Shown one piece after another: positions 1-10,769 of a stretch of 64,000 bases of DNA. The notes under the pieces are model-generated. The model worked only from the letters and a program-made list of their open reading frames with translations. It made no database searches and was not told where the DNA came from. The position numbers and the translations under genes are program-made. Numbering within the stretch: position 1 is the stretch's first letter; every line of letters starts with the position of its first letter. Source of the DNA: Liolophura sinensis (lineage: Eukaryota > Mollusca > Polyplacophora > Chitonida > Chitonidae); assembly GCF_032854445.1 (NCBI RefSeq), contig NC_088297.1:4961991-5025990 (forward strand), written 5' to 3'.

Positions 1-144
1 TATGTTATGAACAAGGTGATTCGTAGGATTCTATTGGTTATTTTCATAGGCCGGATTCTCATTGGTTAATACAAGGAAGTTGGTTCTAAGCTTTATAAGT
101 ATATGTCCACAAGCGTAAATTTTCATTCACAGTACATCTAATTC

Positions 145-245
145 TTGCTTCACTCCCACCACAGTGCTGGTCGCCGTGGTTTAAGTGAAATATTAAACTT
201 GAGTGTGGCATAAAACAGCAATCAGATAATTAAATAAAATTAAAA
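145..245 (+). repeat. SINE family A, 3' part, diverged
   Basis: Matches the 3' body of family A: ctcccaccacagtgctggtcgccgtgg, then 'taagtgaaatatt', a modified 'cttgagtgtggcataaaaca' and an AT-rich tail. The tRNA head is missing and the body is more diverged than most copies here. Confidence 0.65.
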
Positions 246-304
246 TCTAATGCAAATACATATTCATGGTCAGTTATCATGGTTACAGATGTTTTGTTTT
301 TTTT

Positions 305-530
305 ACCAAGATACATTTGAAAAAGTCCCACATTCTGTGTACATTTTTTGTTTTTGTTTTTTTTTTTTTAACCAAGATATATTTGAAAAAGTCCCACATT
401 CTGTGTACATTTTTTTTTTGTTTTTTTTTTTTTAACCAAGATATATTTGAAAAAGTCCCACATTCTGTGTACATTTTTTTTTTGTTTTTTTTTTTTAACC
501 AAGATATGTTTGAAAAAGTCCCACATTCTC
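305..530 (+). repeat. Minisatellite, four units of about 64 bp with long T tracts
   Basis: Units start at 305, 371, 435 and 498. Each begins accaagatatatttgaaaaag, continues with tcccacattctgtgtac and ends in a T/G-T tract of varying length. The T tracts keep several frames open, so apparent short ORFs on both strands are artefacts. Confidence 0.9.
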
Positions 531-539
531 TTTAAGGTA

Positions 540-2340
540 CAAAGATCTGTTTATTGCGTATTCTTTATTACTTTGTCATTTAGTAATTATACGTATTTTG
601 CATTTATTAGTTTACTTTGCATGGAGATTGTAAACTGTCCGAGCCTGGTGTCGTTTTGGTGCAGTGTGAAAATATACATGATCTCTTGTATTTATTCCTT
701 GTACTAACTTTGTCCAAGTAATATGTTAAATTGCACACACAGCACATTTTCATGTACATGGATCTATAAACAAATATATATATATATACATATATACACC
801 ACTATATACATTTAAGTAACGATTTGAATTATTTACCTTCAAAATGGGAAAGCTAATTAATATAAGAAATAAACTTTCAATGGAAAGGATGTATATGTCC
901 GAAATAGTTTGTGCACTTCAATAAAATATGTTAATTTATATTAAAGATTAATTTTTAATGAAAGCTAATTGGTTGTTTTCCTGTGCACCTGGTGATTTTG
1001 ATTTGTCCAGAAATTTCAAATTTTACACCTGTGTGTAATTCAGGTCAATATCTAACGATTTTATTTGTATTTTTTATTTATTACAACTTCATTTTATCAC
1101 ATATATTTTTAGTTCAGTAGAAAACATCTTGTAGATTTAGTGAAATTATTGTTTTGAAACTCATCTGTTCAAAATTGCAGAAAATTAAGATTTGAAACAA
1201 GGTTTTAATTGATGACCAGTTAAAATTGAATTCCTAAGTCCTAGATCTTGAATGTAGCTCTCAACAAATGACGCTACAATTTCATGGTTGAAACCGGTTG
1301 CTTATGTCTAATTTTTTGATAAGTCTTTCAACAGACATGTGGTTTGAGCTCTCTATTATGGGTATAGCTTTATTGCAGATATTGTTCAAACTGCTATGTG
1401 TTTTTTGACATGCTCAGTTTCAGTTCAACTGCCATATGGCTGTAGAGACATTTTGTTTTTCTGTGTACCTATCCAACAAGTTCAAAGGTCAATCATTATT
1501 TTAAGTCAAAATATGTTTATGTTTTATTAATATGCTGTGTTCATTGCTCCTGTGTAGTCTTCCATTGTACTAAGAATTGTTAGACAGCTAATAGTGCTGA
1601 AAGATTGAATTGTAAAACAGATTTAACATCAGTCGTGAAATCCATTCCATATATTTATCATATTTTTTGTTTTATATATTTGAAGTTGATAATTTTGAAA
1701 TTTACGGCAAACATTAACAAACAGTTCACCTTTCTGTATACCAGAGATATATTGTTTTCATTGCATTCTGAGTTCAAGCCTGTCTGTTGTACTGTTCGTC
1801 AGAGACCATGCAGCCGTAGTAATTTTTCCGAGAAACACTATATTGACTACATTTATACACAAAACTTCGTGAATGAGTCATTTATCAGTCTTCTCCTAAA
1901 AAAACATAGAGAAAGTATTTGGTTTGTATGCATTTGCTCCAAGTACCAAAGGAATGGCTGCCCCCATGAAAAATGTGTTTCAATTTCTTGGTTTGAAACT
2001 GTGGCGGGAAAGTTTAAATGAGTTACATTTTGAAAGACTTTCATATTTTTTTTTTTTTTTTATTGTTTTGTGGATTTAATTCAGTAATTTTGTGTTGAAT
2101 AATGTGTTATAAGAACGCACAAAGATTCCATTCCAGTTAATTCAAAATATCTTGGTACAATTGTACCTGTACATAATCCACGATTTTCAACAAGTATGAC
2201 ATGTGCAAACCTAACATCTACATACCTGTACAGATCTCTTACAACAAATAAATATACAAACTCTGAAAAAAGGCTGTTTTTGTCTGCTATGTCGTTTATG
2301 ATTTAGGGAATGACTGATGTGTTTGCCTTTATACATATAT
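540..2340. other. AT-rich unannotated stretch
   Basis: No gene, SINE or tandem array recognised apart from a TA microsatellite at about 774-800 and a T run near 2047-2062. An open frame at 1605-2021 starts at TTG and has no recognisable domain. Confidence 0.4.
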
Positions 2341-2589
2341 GTATCCTGGACACATACAAAGGAACTAAGACCTCTCACAGATGGTCAATTTTGTGTTGAT
2401 CTCAGGCCACTGTTGACGTAAAGCCAGGTAGACAGATGTGACAAGCTGGCGTTTTTTCGAGACTTCAGAAAACTCAGCAACTTGAAAAAATATACAAGCA
2501 AACTCTGACCAGCCCATATCATTTGGTAACTGGTTGACTATGCGCAAACAGGGACTCAAGCGTCGTTGACAGCTTTTTGTAAACCATGG

Positions 2590-2702
2590 GTAAGCGCGGG
2601 AATCTTCAGAATCTCTGACCATGGACGGATTTGAACCCGCACCTCGTGGGTCCTAGCGCTTGAAAGGCAAGCGGTTTTAACCATCTTACTAGACCACCCT
2701 TA
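2590..2702 (-). repeat. tRNA-like SINE head (unassigned family)
   Basis: Read on the minus strand, the segment has an A-box-like 'tggtctagtaagatgg', a cctttcaag loop like tRNA-Glu (TTC), and a B-box 'gcgggttcaaatccg'. The 3' flank does not pair with the 5' end to make an acceptor stem, so this is a SINE head rather than a tRNA gene. The sequence leftward to about 2365 may be its body. Confidence 0.55.
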
Positions 2703-3290
2703 CTCCCTCGTTCCTTTGAGGGTAGCTGTCTGGGGTAAGTCTGTCTGTATTGAGATCGGTGTACAACAATTGGGGACACTGCCTTACGTAATACCAGACA
2801 GATAGATATTGACAGCGATATTTGAGACCCAAGAAATAGGACCTATTTCCATGGCTATCCTATTCCATGGACTAATGTCATCCGTCTGTCCTTCGCTTGA
2901 AGCCATACCGATTTAGATATAAATACGCTTTTCACACGTGGTGTTTAGAAAGTATAAGCTACGATGGACTATTCCACAAACCCGTTCTTGACGTAAGTAA
3001 AGATATGAAAACATCAACTTTTATCTTAAAAGAGCACTTAAGTTTCCTCAATTTTAGCTGTTGTATTCCAAAGAAATGGCAGAATTCACATTTCAAATTT
3101 TGATTGAGGCTGATGTAATTGACAGCTAATGTCAGTTTGCAGGGTGTCATTTGATTACAATTGGCGGTTTCCTGGGAGATTGCTGTCAAATATACCGGTA
3201 CGTGAATTCAGAGAAGAGATATTCATTCCCAAGTTCACTATTTATGAGTTCACTAGTGTTAGATTATAGTTTAGGGCTGACATAATGAAA

Positions 3291-3507
3291 GGGGGCCTTC
3301 GTGGCCGAGTGGTTAGCGAGCCTCTCGCTAACGTGTTCGCTGTGAGTTCAGGTCCACTCCTGTCGTACGTGGCAAGGTCTTCCAGCAACGTACGGACGAT
3401 CATGGGTTTCCCACGGATTGCCTGGTTTCCTCCCACCCTGATACAGGGCCGCCGTCCTATAAATGAAATATTCTTGAGTACACCAATCAAATACGTAAAT
3501 AAATAAA
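3291..3507 (+). repeat. SINE family A, near full length
   Basis: Starts at the tRNA-like head (cttcgtggccgagtggttag) and has a B-box-like gagttcaggtccactcc. It continues through the cgtacgtggcaaggtcttcc and tttcctcccacc body to the 'ttcttgagtac..accaatcaaat' tail. About ten bases of the usual 'ggcgtaaa' tail segment are deleted. Confidence 0.9.
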
Positions 3508-3869
3508 CTGTCTGTTCACCTTTATAAGAACGTTCCATACGGCAGAAACAAACGCATCGACAAGCAAACCAGCCACTTTAGTCAATTCATCCAGTTGCAA
3601 AATTGACGTTTTTGTGATTTGTAACTACTAACTGATTATAGGGCTATGTGTCCTATTTTGGATCGATGGATGGTAAAGGAACTGAGGATAGGTAGAGAGA
3701 GAGCGAAAAAAATAAGGGGAGGGGAGTGGGGTGCTAAACTGCGATAAAATAAACTATGAAGTTATTAAAGATTAACTGATCCAAGAAGCCTTATTCGAAA
3801 CCTGTCACTAAAGACTAGGGTAAGGGATTTCTAGATTCCGCTCCCCTCGTGATTCATGGGGTCTTGGTT

Positions 3870-4345
3870 CGTGTATTAACAAGCTGTCGACGGCATAAAG
3901 TTAACTTGCCGAAGTTGGGTGGTTTATCCCGGGCACTCCGGTCCTTCAGCTGACTACCATCGTCTATTAAAGGGATACAGAATCGATTCTGATTAGCTGG
4001 TATGAGAGACAGTGAAGTCCAGGCTGTGCCCTGCCTAAGCTGAATTTTAGGTATGGTACCTTTATTCCAGCATGACCAAGGCTGCAGGATTTAACCCAGG
4101 AAAACCTATCTCCGCTGTCAGCCAATCAGCGTCAATTCTGTATCCCGTTAAGCCTGACCACTCTGTCTCCCACCATGCACTATGATATGTGTCAATATGC
4201 ATGTCTGTACGTCACATGTGGAAACGTTCGTCAGTGATTTGACAAAGGCCGGGAGGTTCACTCCGGTTTCCTCCGCCTGTGAAACTGATCTCCACTGAAA
4301 GGGTGAAAATTTCACGCTTAACCACAGACAAACGAATAAATAACT
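3870..4345 (+). repeat. Two degraded SINE bodies of the 'gccgaagt..ggtggttt' type
   Basis: At 3890-3990 there is 'cttgccgaagttgggtggtt' followed by a 'ccgggcactccgg' block and a 'ctaccatcgt' segment. At about 4175-4290 there is a second, more decayed copy with 'tacgtcacatgtggaaacg' and 'actccggtttcctccgcct'. No intact tRNA head was found for either. Confidence 0.5.
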
Positions 4346-4539
4346 GGATCGACCTTCATGGTTCATTGATGAGTCATGAAATCCCAAGGAGCATGGCCGG
4401 TTTTAAGGCCTGATATGTACAATTTGGACATCGGATTGGAATCCCCTCTCCCAAACCCCTGCCCTGTTAGTACTAGTAACCTGTCCTTAGTCTACATATA
4501 TTTGAGGAGTTTGTAGTGTCCACTGAAGTACCAGAGATT

Positions 4540-4735
4540 AGTATCGCCGCGTGGCATTTTTAATCGAGTTTTACGCCGTACTCAAGAACATTTCACTTAT
4601 ACGACGGCTGCCAGCATTATATGATGGGAGCAAATTATGCAGAGTTCCAGGGAAACGCATGCGCGACTATCCACATGTTGCTGGACGATCTTCCCACGTA
4701 AAACCAGAGGTTCGTCGCATGATCACAGAAATGTG
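4540..4735 (-). repeat. SINE family A, 5'-truncated
   Basis: On the plus strand it reads as the complement: ttttacgccgtactcaagaac, cttatacgacggctgccagc, then ccacatgttgctggacgatc. The segment equivalent to 'ggtttcccccgggctctgcc' is strongly mutated, so this is an old copy. Confidence 0.8.
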
Positions 4736-4948
4736 ACGATGCAGACATTGAATGGATAATCTTTATGTAAACGTATATCTAAGTCTACACATAGGTATAT
4801 GTGCACCGTATGTATAAAGGAATAATGGAAACCACTACAGGACATAATCCACCATATAAGCTACACAAAACAAATTATCTCCGATCAGATTGGAACTCTC
4901 ATTTACCAATGAACCTTTAAATCGCTTTAAGTTATTTTTTTCATGTTG

Positions 4949-5064
4949 ATTGGTGTTTACGCCGTTCTCAAGAATATCTCGCTTATACGACGACGGGCAG
5001 CATTATGGTGGGAGGAAACAGGACAGAGCCCGGAAGAAGAAAACCACGACCACTGAATGGCTGT
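4949..5064 (-). repeat. SINE family A, 3' fragment
   Basis: Complement of the family tail and body: 'tgattggtgtttacgccgtt', cttatacgacgacgggcagc, then 'ggcagcattatggtgggagg'. It stops at the 'ccacgaccactgaatggctg' segment, so the 5' half is missing. Confidence 0.85.
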
Positions 5065-5069
5065 AAGTA

Positions 5070-6240
5070 CCAAATCATTAATCAGTTAGCAATGACAGTA
5101 TTGTTGTTCATGAAAAAAACAATAAAAGAGACATATGTAGTAAACGGTTCATTCATTTATTATGTCCTATACATATATAAAAGACCTAACACATCTCATT
5201 AAGTACACAATCCTAGCTAATGCCATGTACAGCATCATATTCTGTGTTACAACAAGGTGTTTTGACGTGGAGAAATCATGTAGTACGACATAAAATACCG
5301 CTACTAATTGCATTCCCCCCCCTCCCCATTGTCCTCATCTCCGTTGTTTCAAAAGGGCTCGATTATTCATAGTCATTTAGAAAAAAATGCGAGCCAAACA
5401 CAAGATATGTAAATATGGTCTCTTCGTTGAAACAGCAATGCTCAAGTTTAAAATCGTAAGTTTAAATAACAGTCACGTGGAAAGTATGAGACATGTTGCA
5501 CACCAACCAAAAAAAATGCAAAAGACGTTTCAAATACAAGTCTGTCAGAAATGTAAAAACATAGTCAATGGCTTCTACCTGACTCGTACATTTCTTCATG
5601 AACCCAAGAACTAGCTGACAGTAATTAGCCTCTGTACAATTCATCTGATCTATTCCCGAAAATAAATACGTTTTAGTGGCAAAATTTTTTCCGCAAATAA
5701 AATGGCGGCATAACATGCAGCTAAAATGGAACTCAAAGCCAGGAAACAATGAAAGTGACCCAAAGTGCGGTCAAAAGCTGCAACGCATGCGCATTTTAAA
5801 ATGCGCACCAAAATAAAGAACAAGAGGAACTTATCCCGTTCCCAACAACAACAGCAACAACAGCGCCGTCATCACATATAGCTGCTCATCGCAACCAAAA
5901 TGGTTGCTTGTAGAATATCGTGATGGTCAGTTTTTTTAGCAGAAGAAAACTACTGATGAACAAACTGGCATCTGTTGTCTTCACCAGTTGATAATGTAGT
6001 CTGTACTCAGCCATCCATTTATTTATATTAGATCTAGCCTGTAGTTTGACCACTCATCCCCACCCATATCGACTCCCCGAGTTTATACAAAGTAACGCTG
6101 TACAAAACGAAATATAAAATAATTACTCTATAATTTACACAGTCAGTTTTAATGCACAGAATGAATAAACAATTCAGTTCATGAATGGCAGATGACACGT
6201 CTACGACGTAGTGACAGTGTTCAAAGAAAAAACTGTGAAT
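5070..6240. other. Unannotated non-coding stretch
   Basis: No gene or known repeat seen. It contains a CAA/CAG-type trinucleotide patch near 5846-5862. Short open frames here have no recognisable features. Confidence 0.35.
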
Positions 6241-6262
6241 TCTCGCCATATCACTGTCAATG

Positions 6263-6315
6263 TCACGCCAATGAAATCACGCCAATGAAATCACGCCAAT
6301 GAAATCACGCCAACG
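6263..6315 (+). repeat. 14-bp tandem repeat, about 3.7 units
   Basis: The unit tcacgccaatgaaa repeats with almost no divergence and contains a CCAAT core in each unit. Confidence 0.9.
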
Positions 6316-6564
6316 TTTCACCCATCACCCTGGTTTGTAACGTACCGTCTCATTGGCGAAGTTGGTTGGACATCTACAAAACATCACAAAAATGCGTAAA
6401 AATGAAACGTACTGTTTCAGCACACACGAGACATGTCAATGGGCATACAGTAACGATTACGTTGATGCCCTCAAAAAAAATAGTCCAAGCCATGAAACCC
6501 TACACAGATCACATGTACTATGGATCACTATATTGTGGGGAAGCCATCAAAATTATAGGCCTAT

Positions 6565-6722
6565 ACATCATCAAGAATAGTTCACTTATACGACGGCGGC
6601 CAGGATTTTGGTGGAAGAAAACCGGGCAGAGCCTGGGGGGGAACCCACGACCATCTGCAGGTTACTGACAGACCTTCTCACGAACGGCCAGAGAGGAAGC
6701 CACTATGAGTTGGACCACCAGG
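6565..6722 (-). repeat. SINE family A, inverted partner of the next copy
   Basis: Complement of the family: 'ttcacttatacgacggcggc', 'ccgggcagagcctggggggg', then 'cacgaacggccagagaggaa' and the start of the tRNA-like part at 'ttggaccacc'. A plus-strand copy starts 86 bp further on. Confidence 0.85.
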
Positions 6723-6807
6723 CCATGCTGTGTTGAAATCTATTGTATATGTGATTACTTACATGACAATTGCATGCGTACACAATCCGTACGTACTGTG
6801 GACCAGG

Positions 6808-6962
6808 GCTTCTTCTCCGGCCGTACGTGGGAAGATCTGTCAGCAACCTGCGGATGGTCATGGGTTTCCCCCGGTTTCCTCCCACGATAATGCTAGCTGC
6901 CGTCGTACAAGTGAAATATTCTTGAGTACGGCGTAAAACACCAATCAAATAAATAAATAAAT
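6808..6962 (+). repeat. SINE family A, tRNA head missing
   Basis: Starts at 'cttcttctccggccgtacgt' and runs through 'caacctgcggatggtcatgg', with about 12 bases missing from the C/G-rich centre, to the 'gtaaaacaccaatcaaataa' tail and (aaat)n. Confidence 0.9.
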
Positions 6963-7660
6963 ACTGTGGATCAGCATTAATTGTCCGAAGACATACAAGT
7001 CAGTCTGAGAAAGTTCCCATCCAGTTTAAGGAATCTTTTATGAAGTTCACAATCTAACCTAAGCGAACCGTTTGACCAAGATGTTTTCTTGAAGCCTATA
7101 TAGACAGAGCACTTACTGGAGATCGGTACACTGTTTTCTCCATTACCTCTCCGATTGGCAAGTTTACCAAGTTTACGTTGTTGTTCCCATCTGGAGAGAA
7201 GACAAAAACAAACTTGATGAAAATCGATTGATGAAAGACAACGTATAAGTTCGTTTATTCGTACTTCCCTGAAAAAAAGCTAATTTTGAAGAAGGGGGAA
7301 TTAAGTAGGACGGTATCCGTTGAATCGGAGACTGGGATGTCCTATTTGGACATCGGATTACCCAATAATCCGATAATCCAATAATCAATGATCGTTTCTC
7401 GTCAAAGGCGACACAGAATACTTTAACGGCAACAAGCGATTACAGCTGCTGTCCCGCTGTTCTACCCCCTCGTGTGATCCAAACTGGTTTATACACAGTT
7501 CCGTACGTTCACTGTAAATTGTTGCAAACAAAGCTGGATGCAAACACGTCATAACCAACATATTTGTTGTTGTTGTGTCCTATTTTGATTGGACAGATTA
7601 TTGTCAGAAGTAGGCCAATGACTAGAGGGTGACTCCTGCACGTCAGTGGTAAAGCCAGTG

Positions 7661-7661
<1 letters not shown>

Positions 7662-7733
<72 letters not shown>

Positions 7734-7746
7734 TATATATATATAT
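7662..7746. repeat. (AT)n microsatellite
   Basis: Almost pure alternating AT over more than 80 bp. It generates a spurious Tyr/Ile-rich open frame on the minus strand. Confidence 0.97.
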
Positions 7747-7874
7747 GTAGTATAAAGGCTACAAAATAGAGTGTAAAATAAAATAAAGCAGTGAAGCTCA
7801 GACTGTATCATGGAAGAATGACATATTCCCCTCATTTGCGTGTATGGCATTGTTTTATTGTTTGTTCGAGGCAC

Positions 7875-8400
7875 TGGATTCTCGCTGGTTAGGACGGTTA
7901 AAGGCCTGGTTAGGTGGAACTCTTGTGCTAATGAGGTTGCGTGTTCAATTCCAGCTGTGGTTGCTTCGACAGCGGGTTAAAGTGAACACGTTTGTCAGGT
8001 GCTGGGCAAAAGGCAGTGCTCCACCCATAAACCTGTCTACCGTTATCTAAGACAGGAAAATACTGAAGGCAGCACGCAGTACCGTGCCCAACCCAGTCAC
8101 AGTTTTCTGATACTGATCAAAATCCCATGTTAAGGACACCAAGCACTGACATTCCACAGCAGTCACAGGAATCTGATTCCGAGATGCCTTATTGAAGTTT
8201 CTCACCAAAAACACCAGACACGACACCCCACCCCACCCCACACATTCACAGTAAGCTGAAACCAGATTGCCTAACTGACGCCTCGTGCTGAGGACATCGA
8301 AGTTAACAACCCATCCCACCCAGACACGCTAATCTGATTCCACGTTACCTTACTGACGGACGACAGACACCACACTCCACTCAGTGCACGTGAACTTAAT
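7875..8400 (+). repeat. tRNA-derived SINE with a long 'caccccaccc' type body
   Basis: A head-like segment (aaggcctggttaggtggaac, then a B-box 'gcgtgttcaattccagctgt') is followed by 'tgctgggcaaaaggcagtgc'. After it come three loosely repeated sub-blocks, each with a 'ctgat' and a 'ccttactga' or 'cctaactga' element around a C-rich 'gacaccccaccccacccca'. This sub-repeat style is common in molluscan dispersed repeats; the family is not named here. Confidence 0.55.
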
Positions 8401-8404
8401 TCTT

Positions 8405-9290
8405 AAATGCGCCATTCAAGGGAGCAACTAACGTCGATCGCTATAAAAGACTTTAGAATGCGTCTGAACTTCATTCATTACTCATTAATCCATATGGATT
8501 TTGTCATGATATAAAACATGCACGATGATGTATTCAAATAGGATTTAAATACACTTTCCGAGGTGAAGGTCATTCGATATCCTTCGAGTTGTTTCAGGTT
8601 TGAATGACTTCTATATTTGACACTGCTCCCACTGCTCCTGCTCAGCTTGAATCACTCTCAGCCGCCGGATTTGCATTTCCAATAGACAGAAAAGTAAAGT
8701 AAATTTGAACTACATTTGTTTTCTACACATAAAGGGCTCAACGGCGTTTGCAGAGAAAATAACAATATCTCAGGCGAGTTTACACATTGCAGGTTACACA
8801 TACACGAAAACGTATCCAACGCTATGGTCTGTTTTACACAGCGAGCGTAGCATGACGTGTACACGTTGCCGTGACGACGCAAACCATTCCGTCAATAGCT
8901 CCAAAACCAAGGCCACACGACAACTGACCAATGACAACGCTTATTTGATATAACGCCACTGTCAATCAAACCACCATATCAGCCAGTGGGAATGCTAGTA
9001 AAGTTTGTCAACGCGTCTGCTTTGTTTGCTCTTCACGTTGTGATGTAGGTCCTTGGAAATATGAATGCAAATGTTGTCAACGAGGCGTGTTTGCTATTTT
9101 TCACGCAGTCGGTCTCTAAGATATTTTTTCTGACCGATTAACTTAACGAAGTGATTGGCCCAGTGAGGGTACGAAATCAATCACCTGTAATATAGAAGTA
9201 CGGTGTGATTACGCTATCCTGAATGGGATTTATCTCAAACATGTGGTATTCCGTAAGTTTTATTATTTGTTAACGTTCACTGTTAATTAA
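8405..9290. other. Unannotated non-coding stretch
   Basis: Nothing recognisable on either strand; only short frames without features. Confidence 0.35.
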
Positions 9291-9298
9291 TGTCATCC

Positions 9299-9575
9299 TC
9301 ATTTGTTTTCATTTATACGATAAATACCAAATTTATGGGTAGAACCTTTGGCAAGTCGCTCACCACATTTCCTACATAAACTCCCAAACCACATTGGTGG
9401 AATTCCTGACAAGTGGTCTTCAACGAACGTTAGACTGCATACTTGGTCTCGTGAGAATCGTCGACCGCTTATTGTCACTGAGAACATTGAGAGTGTGGGC
9501 TTCAACGAATTCTCTGTGTAACAAGACCGGGTTTGAACCCGCACCCCGTGTGCTCTAAATACTGATGGTCAACCA
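9299..9575 (-). repeat. SINE with tRNA-like head, degraded body
   Basis: Read on the minus strand, it starts with a B-box 'cggggtgcgggttcaaaccc' and continues with 'gttgaagcccacactctcaa' and 'gtgacaataagcggtcgacg'. The '(ga)caataagtgcag' and 'aacgttcgttgaagacca' pieces are shared with the copy at 42727-43160. Confidence 0.6.
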
Positions 9576-9895
9576 TGTTATGTAGTTGAAGACAATGTTC
9601 CGTAATTGCTTCAATGTCCTTATTTGTCATTCAAAAAAGAATTAAACCCTTTATTGTTAAAATATGTTGTTAATTACTCAACTGCTTTCAAAATGAACAG
9701 TTTATTACCGCCTACATATATACCGTCACTCACAAAAATATGAACACTAATTATTATTTTAGAAGTTTTAGAATCACCTGCAAACTCCTTCCTTTAAACA
9801 ATTGTTCTACAGCCTCATATCTTACCGAAGTATGTTTCATTAATCTATCTAACCGACCTGATGACAGATCCATGACCATTATGCCACAAAACCAC

Positions 9896-9941
9896 TGACG
9901 TCAGACTCGTGTCCTGACGTCAGACACGCGCCCTGATGTCA
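9896..9941. promoter_or_regulatory. Three CRE-like palindromes at 19-bp spacing
   Basis: TGACGTCA occurs at 9896-9903 and 9915-9922, and TGATGTCA at 9934-9941, in a 19-bp tandem. TGACGTCA is the cAMP response element bound by CREB/ATF factors. The array lies about 120 bp beyond exon 5, inside intron 5 of the gene. It may be an enhancer or just a short tandem repeat; function is inference. Confidence 0.4.
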
Positions 9942-10059
9942 GCATGAGGAATGAGTGCTATTGATATAGTAAACAGCGTGCAGGGTTAATTCAAGTGCCT
10001 TCAATGACCAACTTTTCTGTCAGATCGAAAACTCTTCAAACACCGCTAATAAAACTTAC

Positions 10060-10236
10060 CTGTAATATGCGAGTTGTATATGGCTTTGATGTGTTTTATT
10101 GATTCCCCATTGCACAGGGGAGAATCACAGAAGCACCATTCCACGGGGCGTCCCCAGGTGTATTGTACCTTACAACCGTTATAGTCCCGCTCAATCAGGC
10201 TGCTGGTCCAGCCGTCGGCACAGCCACGGTAGATCA
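10060..10236 (-). CDS. Exon 5: second half of Ly6/quiver domain 2
   Basis: The exon is 177 nt (59 codons), acceptor gtctattccag, donor G|GTAAGTTT, phase 1 at both ends. It encodes about residues 692-750: VIYRGCADGW (Cys697), NGC (Cys713), then WCFCDSPLCN (Cys726, 728, 733), matching exon 3 cysteine for cysteine. After the last Cys-Asn comes a short tail (GESIKHIKAIYNSHIT). Without splicing the frame would end five codons later, but the donor is consensus and phase-consistent, so a further exon is expected. By analogy with Ly6 proteins it could carry a GPI signal, a transmembrane segment or more domains. None was identified to the left. Confidence 0.86.
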
Positions 10237-10637
10237 CTGGAATAGACGATGTAGTTTACATCACTGAATAAAAGGATATGTTGTAAAAAAAAGACCGTCA
10301 CTGAAGAAATAAGTTGCAGACGCGGAATACCTTTCAATTGAAGTGTAATCTTACTATACAACGCTGGTGTGTGTGTGTGGAGGGGGGATTTACATGGAAA
10401 TTAAATCAGCTAAAAGGCAATATGAGAGTGTAAACCTCCACCGCAACTAATTGTACAAATTGCCATACTACAGATAAAGGGAAATTACTCGTCATATTTG
10501 TACTATCCCGTCACTGATGAAGAATGGTTTATTAAGAAGCAAATAAGAAGTCTTATATCCCTGACATATACGGAAACGATATACCTGTAGAGAGGCACAA
10601 AAATGTGTGGCTTTTTGGGCAACAGTAATCTACTCAC
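10237..10637 (-). other. Intron 4 of the Ly6/quiver-like gene
   Basis: This 401-bp intron splits domain 2 at the position equivalent to intron 2 in domain 1. It contains a short GT run followed by a G-rich tract near 10365-10387. Confidence 0.8.
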
Positions 10638-10769
10638 CTCCGGCATCTTTCCTGACGAAGCACTTCTTGGTGTAGGGACATGGAGTCCTGCCAACGTAGT
10701 AGGAATATGGGCTGTTCACAACGTCCTGGCAGTTTGTGCTTGCGCTGTAGCAATCCCAACAAAAAAATT
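10638..10769 (-). CDS. Exon 4: first half of Ly6/quiver domain 2
   Basis: The exon is 132 nt (44 codons), with acceptor tttctctgtgtgcag and donor G|GTGAGTAG, phase 1 at both ends. It encodes about residues 648-691, with five cysteines in the same order as exon 2: Cys651 and Cys654 (CWDC), Cys661 (NCQD), Cys678 (PCP) and Cys684 (KCF). The block CPYTKKCFVRKD is a clear paralogue of CPKTNRCFIRKD in exon 2, which shows internal domain duplication. The coding frame is not the longest open frame here, so a plain ORF search misses it. Confidence 0.86.

Noticed and set aside
250-707. Phe-rich open frames near the left edge
   Set aside because: Explained by poly-T tracts in the 64-bp tandem repeat.
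2623-2700. A functional tRNA-Glu gene
   Set aside because: The loop and the A/B boxes are tRNA-like, but the two ends do not form an acceptor stem, and similar heads recur as SINE starts. None of the tRNA-like segments in the window qualifies as a tRNA gene.
5840-5900. A Leu-rich peptide (MTALLLLLLLG) with a stop on the minus strand as the missing GPI-signal exon
   Set aside because: The Leu run comes from a CAA/CAG-type trinucleotide repeat, and no good acceptor in the required phase precedes it.
7509-7874. A 121-codon minus-strand frame with a Tyr-Ile run
   Set aside because: Most of it is the (AT)n microsatellite.
8041-8160. A possible terminal exon of the Ly6 gene after an acceptor-like 'ttgatcag'
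   Set aside because: The segment lies inside a tRNA-derived SINE body and the resulting peptide has no hydrophobic tail.
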